Below, piece by piece: positions 1-11,900 of a stretch of DNA of 64,000 nt; the first letter of the stretch is position 1; every line of letters starts with the position of its first letter. This DNA comes from Okapia johnstoni (taxonomy: Eukaryota; Chordata; Mammalia; Artiodactyla; Giraffidae): positions 6,597,001 through 6,661,000 of the forward strand of contig CM044306.1 in assembly GCA_024291935.2 (NCBI GenBank). Direction: 5' to 3'. Both the position numbers and the translations under genes were made by a program. A model generated the notes under the pieces. That model was not told the origin of the DNA, made no database searches, and worked only from the letters and a program-made list of their open reading frames with translations.

Positions 1-100
1 TTTGCCCTTCTCCAGGGGATCTTCCCTACCCAGGGATCGAACCCTGGTCTCCCGCATTACGGGCAGATTCTTTACTATCTGAGCCACCAGGGAAGCCCCT
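1..100 (-). repeat. Bov-tA SINE, cut by the window edge
   Basis: Read on the minus strand it begins gggcttccctggtggctcag and keeps the B-box-like ggttcgatccc. This is the tRNA-derived head of the ruminant Bov-tA family; the tail lies outside the window. Confidence 0.85.
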
Positions 101-189
101 TTTGGTGATTTTCTCAATCACCTCGGGGGACTGGCCACAGCCTGTTCCCCAGCTGGCGATCATGGTATAAACAGTCAAAAATAAGGCTT

Positions 190-500
190 TTTCAGACCTA
201 CCTCATTCTTTGTCTTCCCCTCTGTGCCTCTGTTCCCTTATCAGCAAAGTGGGGATGACAGTAGAATCTACCTCATAGGCTTGTTTGTGGGGATCACAGG
301 TCATACAGCAAAGAGGTTAGCAGAGAGCCTGGCACATGGTAGAAGCTATGTACGTGTCGTGTCTGCTGTTAACATCCTGCTCCTCCCACTTCCTGCCTGA
401 GGGTCCTGGGCAAGTCATGTTCTTTCTGTGAGCCACAGGGTCACTTGCAAAACGCAGATGAGAACACCTGCTGTAACTGTCCCTGCACCCGTGTGCCAGT
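190..500 (-). repeat. MIR-like ancient SINE sequence
   Basis: Two stretches resemble MIR in antisense: about 200-345 (counts-like text ctcataggcttgtttg... tggcacatggtag) and about 385-500 (tgggcaagtca... cagatgagaacacc). They are strongly diverged, so exact limits are uncertain. Confidence 0.45.
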
Positions 501-1187
501 CACTGGGTGAGCAGGCCTGAACCCAGAGCACTGGTCCCCACCACTCAGGGCTCAGCCTCTGGTGGAAGAATCGAGGACTGGGGCAAAGAGGCACCTTTGT
601 GATCATGATGGTGATTTCGAGCTGGAAGGGAAGCAGACAGATGTGGAAGCAGAGACCCACTGGAGTGGCTGTGCTGGGCAGCTGAGTGTGTGACATTCAG
701 AGTGAAGGGGTGGGTGTATGGAGCCTGTGGTGCTGGGGCGGTGGGGGGCGGTGGGCAGCTGACCGATAGCATGCTTATCACAGTCAGACGATGGGGACTC
801 CCCCCTGCGAGTGTGGAACTGGAAGCCCCAGTTTTCAAGGGAGTTCTCCAGGGTTGACGAGCGGGGAGAGCTGACGAGGGCCCAGGGCGTGGCTGAGCAG
901 ATATCCCAGACGCCACTGGCCCTCGAGTTCTTGGCCGCCTGCCACTGAGGGTGAAGGAACCATGCCCTTAGGTGCTCTTCCAGCCCGAGGACTGGCTGCC
1001 CGGGCCAGGCCTGGTTTGCTTCTCTTTCCTTTCATTCAACAAATACCTAACGAATGCCAACTAGGTACCAGCCCGTGCTGGGGAGGCGGCAGGGACAGAA
1101 CCCCTGCCCTCACAGAGCACATGGTTTCGGGGGTGTGGGGAGCTGGCAGTCCCGGGCAGTGACCTGACTTGCTCTCTGTGCCCCCAG

Positions 1188-1435
1188 GATTCCTCCTGGA
1201 CGCCACCAACGACTTCAGCTACGTTTTCTATATGTCAAGCTTCTTCCTCATCTCGGCTGCCCTCTTTATGGGCGGCAGTTTCTGTGTCCTGGCCAAGAAG
1301 GCGCGGCAGGGCCCGTGGGCCGAGGCCGAAGGAGCCGTCCCAGAAGCTGCCATGGAGCAGGGCCTCGCTGCGGAGGACACAGACGGTCCCGAGAAGCGGC
1401 TGCGCGTCGAGATCATGTACGTGACCAGCGTCTGA
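1188..1435 (+). CDS. SLC16A5: SLC16A5 (monocarboxylate transporter 6), last coding exon
   Basis: Final coding exon of a 12-TM major facilitator family transporter of the plasma membrane. A pyrimidine-rich tract and AG acceptor end at 1187, and the exon runs to TGA at 1433-1435. The peptide begins GFLLDATNDFSYVFYMSSFF and continues as one hydrophobic segment to about SFCVLAKK, which fits the last transmembrane helix. A charged, Glu-rich cytoplasmic tail follows, ending VEIMYVTSV. The first codon is split and needs one base from an upstream exon outside the window. Assignment to SLC16A5 rests on recognising this peptide and on the neighbouring ARMC7, the known gene order in mammals. The tail after the helix looks different from the human tail as I remember it, which is common for MCT C-termini. 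Other SLC16 members are possible but less likely given the synteny. Confidence 0.82.
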
Positions 1436-2072
1436 GCCCCGGGGTCACTCACCTGTGTGACCAGCTTCCGAGCTCTGAAGGCAGAAAGTCCTGCCTCAGC
1501 CCAGGAAGGGGACGTCCAGCTGCTTTGCCAGAGGCTAGGGTGAAGGGCTGCCCAGCAGGCCTGACCCGAAGACCATCCCGGCTCTGCAGGTTGGGACTCA
1601 GCCAGGAGCTCGGACCTCAGAGGCTGGCCTCCAAACACTCAGGGTTCCTTCCAACGAGCAGAATCCAGGAGCAGGTCCTCCTAACTTTTCCCTTGGGCAC
1701 CAGAGCCCCTGGGGCCTGGGAAGATGGGTCTGAGCCCAGCTCCGGTCTGTCATGGCCAGCTTGGCTCAGCCACCTGCCTATTTGCTGCTGCTACAGCTCA
1801 AGACACTGGACCCTCAAGTCCAGCCTGGATGCCTCCCATGTGATCTCTTTACCCGTCACCCTCCAGACAGTTCCGGAGAGCTCTCCCCTCCTCCGAGCCC
1901 CTCCTGCTCCCCCTTCTTCCCAGGTGGTCCAGCCCTTGCCCTAAGGCCTGCCCCCAGCACAGGTTGCTGGGCCCCATGCTGCCTGGAACCTTGGCAAGGA
2001 GGGCCTCGGGAGAGAAGGAGTTGTGACGGAGGTCCAGGCGGAGGTGTGGGCTCGGATGCAGGGCGTGGACAG

Positions 2073-2078
2073 ATTAAA
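2073..2078 (+). terminator. Possible SLC16A5 poly(A) signal (ATTAAA)
   Basis: ATTAAA variant about 640 bp past the SLC16A5 stop, followed by a GT-rich stretch (tgtcaggtggggg). It is only a candidate; no canonical AATAAA was seen on the plus strand nearby. Confidence 0.3.
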
Positions 2079-3246
2079 TGTCAGGTGGGGGACTGGTGCA
2101 GAGAACTGGAGGGGAGCCCCTGGCTTGGGCCCTCGAATCACTCAAGGCTGAGAGACCCCCTGCCCACTCAGGGCCTGCTCGAGGGTCTCCTGCCTCCTTG
2201 GCCCCACCCTGTATCTCAGCTGGAAGATTAGTGTTGGGTGCTGGGAGCCAGCCATCAGATGTGGGGAGGAAGGGTTGCTGGGCAGGGCCCCAAGACCTCT
2301 GTGAAATGGAGCTGCTTTCGCAACAGAAGCCCTTTCACTCCCCTCTGCTGTCATCCTTTTCTCCCTGCTGTGTCAGAGAGATCAGCCCCGGGGTAAGGAG
2401 CTGGCTGGGCCACCTGCCAGGCCACCCCTGCTCCCCGTTGGCATGTGCTTCTGGCCTGCAGGTCAGAGCTCCCCTCGCACACACAGTTTCTTTTTGCCAG
2501 TGCCTTCCCTGAGGTCATCATCACCTGGGAGCTGCCTGTCATCAGCCCAGGCTTGTTCCAACAGGGTACCAACTGAAGGAGTAGAAAAACAGAGTTTGTT
2601 TGAATTATACACACAAAAACATTTTCTGCAGCGGGTTATAAACCCTGTGAAGTAATGAAGCTGAAAAATAGGCCTGGAGTAAGTTTTCTCCCATCCGCCT
2701 TCAGGGCTACTCCCACCCTGGACCTTGTTTGTTGATTCAAGCTTAACAAAGCAAGAAAGTCTGATCAGGAGAGAACCAATTTTCTTTTTATGACCTGCTC
2801 CCGCCCTCCTCCTTGCACAAGTCCAACTGGCATGAGTAAGCACCCTTCTGGATAGTGTCCTTTCCAGGACCCACGAGTGCCCCCTTAAGGCCATAAAAGG
2901 TAGTACAGAGGTGAGGCAAAGGGCTCTGAGCTGGAATGGAACCTGAATTCATGTTTGACGCCGCCACAATTTGCTGCCTTGACTCTGGGCACGCAGAAAA
3001 CGGAGAAGGTTGGCCTTGATAAGCTAAGGTCTCTTCCAGTCTGAAAAGTCTGATACTAAAGACCCCCATTGTCTCCCTGCTCCCCATCCTGTCTGCGCTT
3101 GGTCACCATCCACAGCTTGTACACCGAAGGGGTAATGCACAGCTGGGCACATTTTACCAAGTCCTGCCTCCTCCATCTTAATGGAAAAGGAGAGAGTTGG
3201 GGCTGGTGGGTGGATGAATACTTTATATTTTGAAGCACTGTGTGCG

Positions 3247-3355
3247 TGGCATGTGGGATCTTGAAGTTCCCTGGCTAGGACCAAGGACCAAACCCATGCA
3301 TACCTCTTGCAATGGAAGCGCAGAGTCTTAACCACTTAACCACCAGTGAGGTCCC
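3247..3355 (-). repeat. CHR-type tRNA SINE
   Basis: Minus strand starts ggacctcactggtggttaag, has a degraded B-box region and runs to gatcccacatgcc. Diverged copy. Confidence 0.7.
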
Positions 3356-3472
3356 TAGATGAATATTTTTTGGTGCTAGTAGCCACATGACTTTGAAACA
3401 TGCATCCCCTTTTACGTCCACTCTTGAAAACGGATTTCTTTTCAAGGAAAAAAGATTATTAGTAAACATTTC

Positions 3473-3747
3473 GGAGAAGGCAATGGCTACCCACTCCAGT
3501 ACTCTTGCCTGGAAAATCCCACGGACAGAGAAGCCTGGTAGGCTGCAGTCCGTGGGGTCTCTAGGAGTCGGACACGACTGAGCAACTTCCCTTTCACTTT
3601 TCACTTTCATGCATTGGAGAAGGAAATGGCAACCCACTCCAGTGTTCTTGCCTGGAGAATACCAGGGACGGGGGAGCCTGGTGGGCTGCTGTCTATGGGG
3701 TCGCACAGAGTCGGGCACAACTGAAGCGACTTAGCAGCAGCAACAGC
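3473..3747 (+). repeat. Bov-A2 SINE dimer with 11-bp TSD
   Basis: Two related monomers in tandem (ggagaaggcaatggctaccc... and ggagaaggaaatggcaaccc...), ending in an AGC-repeat tail (agcagcagcaacagc). The flanks at 3462-3472 and 3748-3758 are both AGTAAACATTT, a perfect target-site duplication that fixes the insertion limits. Confidence 0.92.
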
Positions 3748-3962
3748 AGTAAACATTTAAGATAGAGAACTTTGACCTCCTCTGCCTGCCCTCCCCCACA
3801 CCCTACCCTGTGCAAGAGTGGACATCATCTCTGGGCAGAATTCGTTCAACAAATATTAAGGAGCTACTGTGTGTCAGGAACTGGGCAGAGAGGAGTAAGA
3901 CCTGCTCACAAAACCAAGGACTTAAGAATTCTTTGCAGAGGTGAGGGCCTCGGAAGCCTTAA

Positions 3963-4178
3963 TTCAGTTCAGTTCAGGCACTCAGATGTGTCCACCTCTT
4001 GGTGACCCCATATACTGCAGCACGCCAGGCCTCCCTGTCCATCACCAACTCCCAGAGTTTACTCAAACTCATGTCCTTTGAGTTGGTGATATCATCCAAC
4101 CATCTCATCCTCTGTCATCCCCTTCTCCTCCTGCCTTCATTCTTTCCCAGCATCAGGGTCTTTTCCAAAGCCTTAGGA
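3963..4178 (-). repeat. BovB LINE 3' end fragment
   Basis: Antisense BovB 3' end: aattcagttcagttcaggca, then ctccctgtccatcaccaact, then catcctctgtcatccccttc and catcagggtcttttcc. Truncated at its 5' side near 4178. Confidence 0.85.
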
Positions 4179-4887
4179 GGGGACAAGTAATGGAGGATGT
4201 GATGGCCCATCAGATTCCAGAACCCACACTTGGCTGATCCTGGGATTCCTCGAGAGAGGGTCTAGAGCAGTTCCTGACCAGTGTAGGGTAGAGCCCACTT
4301 CCGTCCTGTCCCTAGGTCTTTACTGCTCTATCCAGACAGAAGCAGAGAAGCCCCCTGGCAGCCTTGGGCTGAGATGTACTTCCCCAGATCTCATCAGCTC
4401 TCCTTAGAATGTGAAGGGCCTGGGGCCACTGCCCTGCAAAAAGCAGCCAGGGTCCCCAAACCCCGGGTGTGTGCATAGGGCTGGGGCTGATCACAGGCAC
4501 CTGAGCCCACCAGGTGGGGGCTGCTCCCAGTGGGGCTATGGGAAGCTGGAGCGTGGCTGTCAATTTGTTCTTGCGCAAGGCCCTTGCCCTCCAGAAACAG
4601 CCTAAGCCGCTTCCATCCCCACATTTTCAAGCACGCTGGAGTCCAAGAGGGCCGCCGTCCTCCCTGGTGCCCTGTCCCCTGTGCCTGTGAAGTGTGGGCC
4701 ACCTGCCCCCTTCCTGAGAAACCCCGAGAAAAGACTAGATAGAAGGGCTTCAGCATTCTGGGCTGAAGCCCAGAAAGCCACCAAAGTGGTATTTCTGGGG
4801 TCCGATGGTGCTGCCCCGGGTGCGCCCCGCCACCAGGAGCAGAGGATACCAGGCTCGCTGACTTTTGTTTTCATATTGGCCTCGCCG

Positions 4888-4984
4888 AGGGCATACAGGA
4901 TCATAGTTCCCCCACCAGGGATCCAATCGTGTCCCCTCCACTGGGAGCACTGAGTCTTAAGCCCTGAACCACGACGTAAGTCCT
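4888..4984 (-). repeat. Diverged CHR-type SINE
   Basis: Shows the antisense pattern atcatagttcccccaccagg, gatccaatcgtgtcc and ctgagtcttaagccctgaac. Its end lies only about 300 bp from the ARMC7 CpG island. Confidence 0.6.
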
Positions 4985-5249
4985 CACTGGGCTTTTGGGA
5001 AGAGCCGACCAGAAGGTAGCGTCAGGAGACCCACAAAGGGGACACAAGGAGCCGACATTCGTTTCCAGGGCGACCCTTGATGGTGGAGGGGCGGAGACTG
5101 CGGCCCATCGCCAAGCGCGGGGGCATCTGAAGGTGTTTCTACCCCGACAGTCCCCCACACAGGCGACCCCCGGCACCTCTGAGCTCATAAGGGCCGTAGG
5201 GGCACGCCTCAACGCAACGCAGCCTTCAGTTACCACTTCCATCAAAAGG

Positions 5250-5900
5250 CGGGTAGCCGCCTGCAAGAGACAAAACGCGGGCACGCCGAGCTCAGCGGCG
5301 GCCCCGCCCCCTCGCCGCCCGCCCCGCCCTTCGCCCCGCCCCGCCCCATATCCATCGCCCCGCCCCTTCCACCCTCTGGGCGGGGCTAAGTGCCGCTTCC
5401 CCCGGAAGTCCGAAACCGAGCCGAAAGTCCCGCCCCGCTGGGCGCTGCCGCGCTCGTTCGGTTCGCGGATGGGTCTTCGTCTGCTGCTCCCCAACTTAGG
5501 TGTTCAGTCCCCACTCCTACGAGGTCCTGAGTTCCCACCGCATCTCCCACAGCCCAGTCTCAGCTGCAAGCTGCTGCAGGGCCTGGAGCCAGGAAGGGAA
5601 CCCGTTTCCCCTCCCCGGCCCCGCGGAACCAGGTCGGGTCCTCGCCCCGCTCCCCAGCCTCGCCTTCCACACTCTCCCGCCCGCTCCCCGGGGCCCCTCG
5701 CCGCCCGCCCATGGCCCAGAAGCCGAAGGTAGACCCCCACGTCGGTCGGCTGGGGTACCTGCAGGCGCTGGTCACGGAATTCCAGGAGACGCAGAGCCAA
5801 GGTGAGCGCCTCGGGGTGGGGGGCAGGGGGACCGGGCCGGGGTCCGGCCGTGACCGCCGCCCCGGCGCTGGCGCCACTGCCCGCTTCTCCGCTGCAGACG
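5250..5900 (+). promoter_or_regulatory. ARMC7 CpG-island promoter region
   Basis: GC-rich, CpG-dense block around ARMC7 exon 1. It has clustered GC boxes (ccccgcccc) at about 5300-5390, an ETS-type ccggaagt at 5402-5409, and no TATA box, which fits a dispersed housekeeping start. The transcription start is not determined; it probably lies between 5400 and 5700. Confidence 0.75.
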
Positions 5901-8900
5901 CCAAGGAGCAAGTGCTGGCCAACCTCGCCAACTTCGCCTATGACCCCAGTAACTACCAGTATCTGCGGCAGCTGCAGGTCCTGGATTTATTCCTCGATTC
6001 GCTGTCGGAGGAGAATGAGACCCTCGTGGAGTTTGCTATTGGTAAGGATGGGGCGGTCTCCTAGGTGCCTGATGAGCTAACGAGTTAGAAGTGAGTTGTT
6101 GGGAAAGGGCTCTCTTAGGGCCTTACTTAGGCCGTCTCTCAGCAGCGAAGGCAGACTTTCGTAGTGTCTGTAATGCCTCCGCGGCCCACACAGCGTCCAG
6201 GTTCACAGGTGGCTTGAGTATGGCCTGGAACCCACGCCCAGGACCGCTTCTACCTTCCCTCTCGCTTAGAGTGGAGATCATAAATGGGAATGGATTGAAG
6301 CCCCTTGGAGGGGGGGAAAAAAAAAAAAGCTGGGTGCTCTTTTAAAGCCTCTTTATCTTAATGTTTCACCATCAAGAGAAATAGCGGTCACTTGTAAGGG
6401 CTTATGGCACCTGTAGTTGTTCTGGTCTCAGACCTATTGAATTATTCACCCGACAGGTGTCTGTTGGGCGGGTACTGTGTGCACAAAGTATTGTTCTAAA
6501 TGCTGGCGAGATGGCCAACAAGTTGGGAATAGATCTGTGCCCTCAGGGAATTTACATTCTAGTAGAGGGAGACACATGGTTGACAAACAAAAAAGCTGAG
6601 GCCCTGAAGAAAACAGGCTGATGAAGGAGAGCAAGGGGAGGAAAGAACTCCTTCTGGTTTGGCCCTGGCCGGAAGGCACAGGCCGGGCCAAGACCCTGGA
6701 GCAGGAGGAGCCAGAAGGAAGGCTGATGTGGCGCCATTGTGGTGAGTGAAGCCCAGAGCGGTACTAAATGAGAGAGAAGGATTTCGTGCTGCTGTATTAG
6801 CACCTTGCAGCAGTTTACAGAGATTCAGATCTAGGCATTGGGCGGGAGTTTGGAGTTTATTCTGAGGGCACACCAACATTCTTGGGACTCCTGTAGTGGT
6901 CCAACAATTAGGACTTTGCTCTTCCACTGTAGAGGCCACGGGTTCCATCCCTGGTTAGGGAACTGAGATCCTGAAAAAAGCAAGCAAAACCAACATTCTT
7001 TTTTTCAGCATGTGTTTTAAAAAAGAACATTTCTCGACATGGTGAAAGGAATCTTCATAGAGTCCATTGTCACCAAATACCCAGTTAGGCAGGCTTCTCT
7101 AACAGTTCCCAAGTGGACGTTTTTTGTTGTAGTTTTGTATAAACCAGGATCCATGCTCTTAACCTGGTTGTTATGTTCCTTAGATCTCAATCTCTTGCTC
7201 TCTTTTTAAATAAACTTTGTATTTTAGAACGGTTTTAGAAAAACTGCGAAGGTAATATAGAGTTTCTATATATGCACACCCAATTTCCTTATTATTACCT
7301 TCTTACATTAGTACGGTACACTTGTTACAATTAAAAAGCCAATATCAACAGTCCTGTCTTAACTCTTTGCAACCGCATGGGCTGTAGCCCGCCAGGCTTC
7401 TCTGTCCATGGAATTTCCCAGACAAGAATACTGGAGTGGGTTGCCATTTCCTCCTCCAAGGGATCTTCCCGACCCAGGAATAGAACCTGTGTCTGTTGCA
7501 TTGGCAGTGCGAAGTGTTAACCACTGGACCACTAGGGTCTTGACTCTGCAGAAAACTTTGCTAAAAAGAGCAGTCAGCCAAGGCAAGTTTTTACAGGATC
7601 AGGAAGCACCTTTCCCAAGGCATGAGCCCTCTGAGATCCCAGCCCACTGAGCTGGGGGCTCCCAGAGTGGGTGACCAAGCCCTGGACCCGGAGTCCACAG
7701 TCCCCACTTCGCTTCTTGGCTTATCCTTGTGCATGAGTCCTATCTCTCCTGAGCTTCATTTCCTCATCTGAGCCTTGCCTGCCTCGCAGGACTGCTGTGG
7801 GGAGCAGAGCTGTCGCATCTGTGTGTGTGTGAAGGTACTTCGTTTAGAATGGTTCGTATCCTTATCACCAGTTTTCCTTTTCACAGCTGCTTTTTCTTTC
7901 TCTTTTTCTCCTTCCTAAGGCCCCCAATCCCAGGAGCAACAGCTTTCTTAGCACTGAATCCCTCCATGGGGTCCTCTGCGATGAGATTTCTTTTTTATTT
8001 ATTGTGCATAAGTTGGAAGTCCCAGTGGCGCTTAGAAGCCTGTTTTGTTACTCTCTCTGTTTTGTTTCCTGTTAATGTCTGTGGCGCTACATGGGAAACG
8101 CCATCAGTGCTTATTCTGCGCTGTGCTTGGTAGCTTTGAATCTTTTCTCTGGTGGCAGGTCTGAGACTGTGATCTCCATGAGGTCAGAGTGCTTTGCTTG
8201 TCTTTGTGTTGAATGCTCAGGCTTTTTTGGTCTTGGAAGAGGGGATGGGGCGAGTGCGTGTACGCATGCAGAGTCCTGCCCCTGACTTGGGGCTGGTGCC
8301 CTGAGTGGGGTTGGTTCTGAAACAACTACTAGGTAAGATTGCCCACGGCCATGGTTTGGCAGACTCAAACCCAGTGTTGGTTTGTTGGTGAGGAAGAGAG
8401 TGAGTTTGGTAGGAGCAGGGCTTTGGGGTCAGGCAGGCCTGGGTTCAAGTCCTCACTCCGCGACTTAGCTCTGGGCACGTGACTCCCCTTCTCCCGTCGT
8501 CAGTCAGGTGGGCAGGGTCAGTGCCTGCCTCACAGAGTTGTTGAGAATTAGATGAGCTAAAGTGCCTGCAGCTGCATGGTCTCCTGGGCTCCAGACCCCT
8601 TTGAGGATAAGCAGTTCCCTCATCCTGAGAAGGCAGTGGCCCCCCACTCCAGTGCTCTTGCCTGGAAAATCCCATGGACGGAGGAGCCTGGTGGGCTGCA
8701 GTCCATGGGGTCGCTAAGAGTCGGACACGACTGAGCGACCTCACTTTTACTTTTCCCTTTCATGCATTGGAGAAGGAAATGGCAACCCACTCCAGTATTC
8801 TTGCCTCGAGAATCCCAGGGACGGCGGAGCCTGACGGGCTGCTGTCTGTGGGGTCGCACAGAGTCGGACACGACTGAAGCGACTTAGCAGCAGCAGCAGC

Positions 8901-11900
8901 AGCAGTTCCCTCATCTCCCAGAGACTGAAGTGGGATAGTGTCTCATGAGCCGTCTGTTCCAGGGATTCGTTCCTTCTAGAATAACATCACTGAGTGATAG
9001 AAAAAGGTATGAAAGTTGACCCCGAGCCTCACAATGGGTGTCTGGGCAGTATTAGGAGGACATACCCCTGGGCGATGGGCACTGGTCAGGCCAGAGCCAC
9101 CCTTGTTTGGGTCGGGGGATGGGAAGTGGGTGGATTATCAGGAACCAGATGCAAAGCCAGGATCTCAGTAAACACTCAAATGAGTGAAAGGATTCCGAGC
9201 TCATGCCCCAGATAAAACCTCTGGCAGGCTTTGGCATCAGTTTGAGAGCACTGGCCTGAAGCACCGCTGGCTGATTCTCAGTCTTACCTGCTGTGTGTGC
9301 ACACCTGCACCATTCTAGATGCTGTGTGGAGATGTAAACAAGCCAGGAGATAACTCTCTGCTTCCATGAAAACTGAATCCTAGGATATCACAGAATACTT
9401 GACAGTCTTGTTACCAAAACAGAGTTCAAGTAGGAGGCACCTCCCACAGTTCAGGTTAAATCCTTTTTCCTGTGTTCTATTTCCTGCAATACTCGTAGCT
9501 GCCACCAGATGGTGGTGGTGTACTGAAAAAGGCTGGTGGATGACTCCTGAGCCTCTCTGGACAAGTGTCCAGTGTAATTGAAGGGAGGCATGCCCCCTGA
9601 TCCGGCAGTTACATTCACAGGGCTAGGCCCAGGAACGTGTAGACACATAGGCAGAAATGTCACCAACAGTATTGTTTGTAATAGCCCCAGCCCGTAAACA
9701 GTCAACACTGGGATGAATATCAATATTGTGGATATTCATACTACTTAGCAAGGTAAATGAACAATCTGCACAGCTCCATGCAATTATCTTGCAATCATAA
9801 TGTTATGCACATGATGCTAGACACATAATAATATGTACAGCATGATTCCATTTCTATAAAGTCCGAAAAGAGGCAGAACTGAATTATAGCGTTTAGCAGC
9901 GGGTGTGTGGTTAAAGAAAAAAAAAAATTATTTGGAAGATCCTGAGAACTCCCTGGTGGTCTAGTGGTTAGAACTCGGTGCTTTCACTCTCGTGGCCTAG
10001 GTTCAATCCCTGATGGGAGAACTACGATCCACAAGCCACACAGGAAATAAAAGGTCCTGTTTATTACAAGTCAGGAAGGGGTTCACCTCTGAGAGGGAGA
10101 GAATTCAATCAGGAAAGAATGCGCAGAGGCGCTGGGCTGCTGACTGTGCCTCAGTCCTTGACTTCAGTGCTGGTTACATGGGCACTTGTGGTCTCACTGT
10201 TCACCTCTGCCTGTGTGTGCCAGCCCTTCCTCTGTGTGTGGGTTGCAGGTGTGCCCTGGGCCACTCTCCGGATGGGCACTTGCGGTCTCACTGTTCACCT
10301 CTGCCTGTGTGTGCCAGCCCTTCCTCTGTGTGTGGGTTGCAGGTGTGCCCTGGGCCACTCTCCGGGGCTGTAAACCAGGACGTGCCCGGTCCACGTCTGC
10401 TGGGTGCCAGAGAGAGGTCTTACATTATCTAATCCTTTCTGCCCGTTTTGCTGGTGAAGAAACTCAGGCTTGAAAAATGGAGTTGCTTGCTCTGCTCACT
10501 TGCATCTGCAGGGGCGGTCCCGGGATTTTTAGCTAGCTCCGCCCACCACAGAGCCCTCGCTCCATCCGCCGAACTCTGGGGTCCCCGGGGAGCCTCCTCT
10601 TCTCATTGGTCCTTTAGGGTCCTGCGATCACACATCTTTCAGCTTAAAAAAAAAAAAAAACAACGAAAAACTCCCAAGCCCTCCACTAGTTACAGGAAAA
10701 GAGCCAAGTCGAGGTTCTCGTCCCATCGCTCCCTCAAGCGCCACCGGGGAAGGCTGAGTCCAGGCACCTCTGCTCTCCCTTCCCGACTGGCAGAGACCCG
10801 TCCCCACTTCCTCTCGGTTCCAGGCACAAGCAGGGTGTGCCTGTGTGTTTTATTCATGTATGTGAATATTTAATGGATTCACCCGGTACGGAGTTCAGAA
10901 GGGTAGGTGGTAAACTAACAGTCTGTAGCCTTTTCTGGAGGCAGCCACTGTTACCAGTTTCTTGTGTATCCTCCCAGAGATATTTGCAGGATTTATAAAC
11001 AAATATGTATATGTTTGTATGTATACTATGTATACATTGTTGTCTGTCTTATACATGCCTGTAGTATGCTATATCTATATTCCGCTCCTCTCCCCCCCTT
11101 TTTTTAAATTTATTTGGCTGTGCTGGGTCTTAGTTGTGGCACGTGGGATCTAGTTCCCTGACCAGGGATCCAATACGGGCCCCCTGCATTGGGAGCTCAG
11201 AATCCTAACCACTGGACTACCAGGGAAGTCCCTTTAGAAAAAAAAAAAAAAAAACAGGAAAAAAACAGTGCCACCTATTGGCACACGTGCAGGGTCAGCC
11301 CTTAAAGAGCTGCCTGATTGTAAACACTGCATGACGTCCTCGGCGTGATGGACTGAGGTCTAGCCGGCCCCTGAGGATGGCCGTCTAGCATGTTTCCGTT
11401 TTGCTCTCACACGCGGGGCTGCTTATTTGTGTATCATTTCTCACTTGCCAGAATGGCCCTACATTCATTTCTAGAACTGAAGTCTAGGTCAGAAACGCAA
11501 AAAGCCATGATTTTTTTTTAATTAAAATTTTTTTTTTTAGATTATGTAAAATGTATCACTTCAAGTGAAAACTGTATCGCCCTGTGTTTTTAGAGAAGTC
11601 TAACTACCATCCTGGTGCCTTCCCCTCTGTTCCCCTCTCATGGAATCAGCAGATGTGAACATATACATATGTGTATATTTGTCTGCTGCCTGGTTACATA
11701 GAATAGTAGCTTTCTCTGCATGCTCTTTGCCCCTTGAGTGTCCGTCCTGAAATGTCAGAGAGAACCATCCTCAAGATAACGTGTGGTGTGTGTGTGAGAG
11801 TCAGTCAGTTCAGTCGCTCAGTCATGTCCGACTCTTTGCAACCCCATGGACTGCAGCATGCCAGGCCTCCCTGTCCATCACCAACTCCCAGAGTTTACTC

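Larger units (their letters stand above)
1..1187. other. SLC16A5 intron (partial) with SINEs
   Basis: Sequence upstream of the last SLC16A5 exon. It has no recognisable transporter exon. It contains a Bov-tA piece at 1-100, MIR-like sequence at about 190-500, and an old repeat-like stretch near 1030-1110 (attcaacaaatacctaac...). Confidence 0.6.
1436..5250. other. SLC16A5 3' region and SLC16A5-ARMC7 intergenic space
   Basis: The first part must hold the SLC16A5 3'UTR. No perfect AATAAA was found close to the stop; a weak ATTAAA lies at 2073-2078. Beyond that I see a CHR SINE, a Bov-A2 dimer, a BovB 3' piece and a second CHR-like SINE (listed separately), and otherwise unremarkable sequence. 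Confidence 0.6.

Noticed and set aside
1315..1944. A 209-residue frame overlapping the SLC16A5 last exon.
   Set aside because: It overlaps the well-supported transporter frame in another phase and continues into the 3'UTR; it has no family resemblance.
3473..8901. Recurring identical blocks with spacers, considered as a CRISPR-like or satellite array.
   Set aside because: The blocks are dispersed SINE copies with independent target-site duplications.
10013..10473. Overlapping frames of 84-139 residues with repeated Cys/Val-rich peptides.
   Set aside because: They are produced by translating the 94-bp tandem duplication in an ARMC7 intron in several frames.
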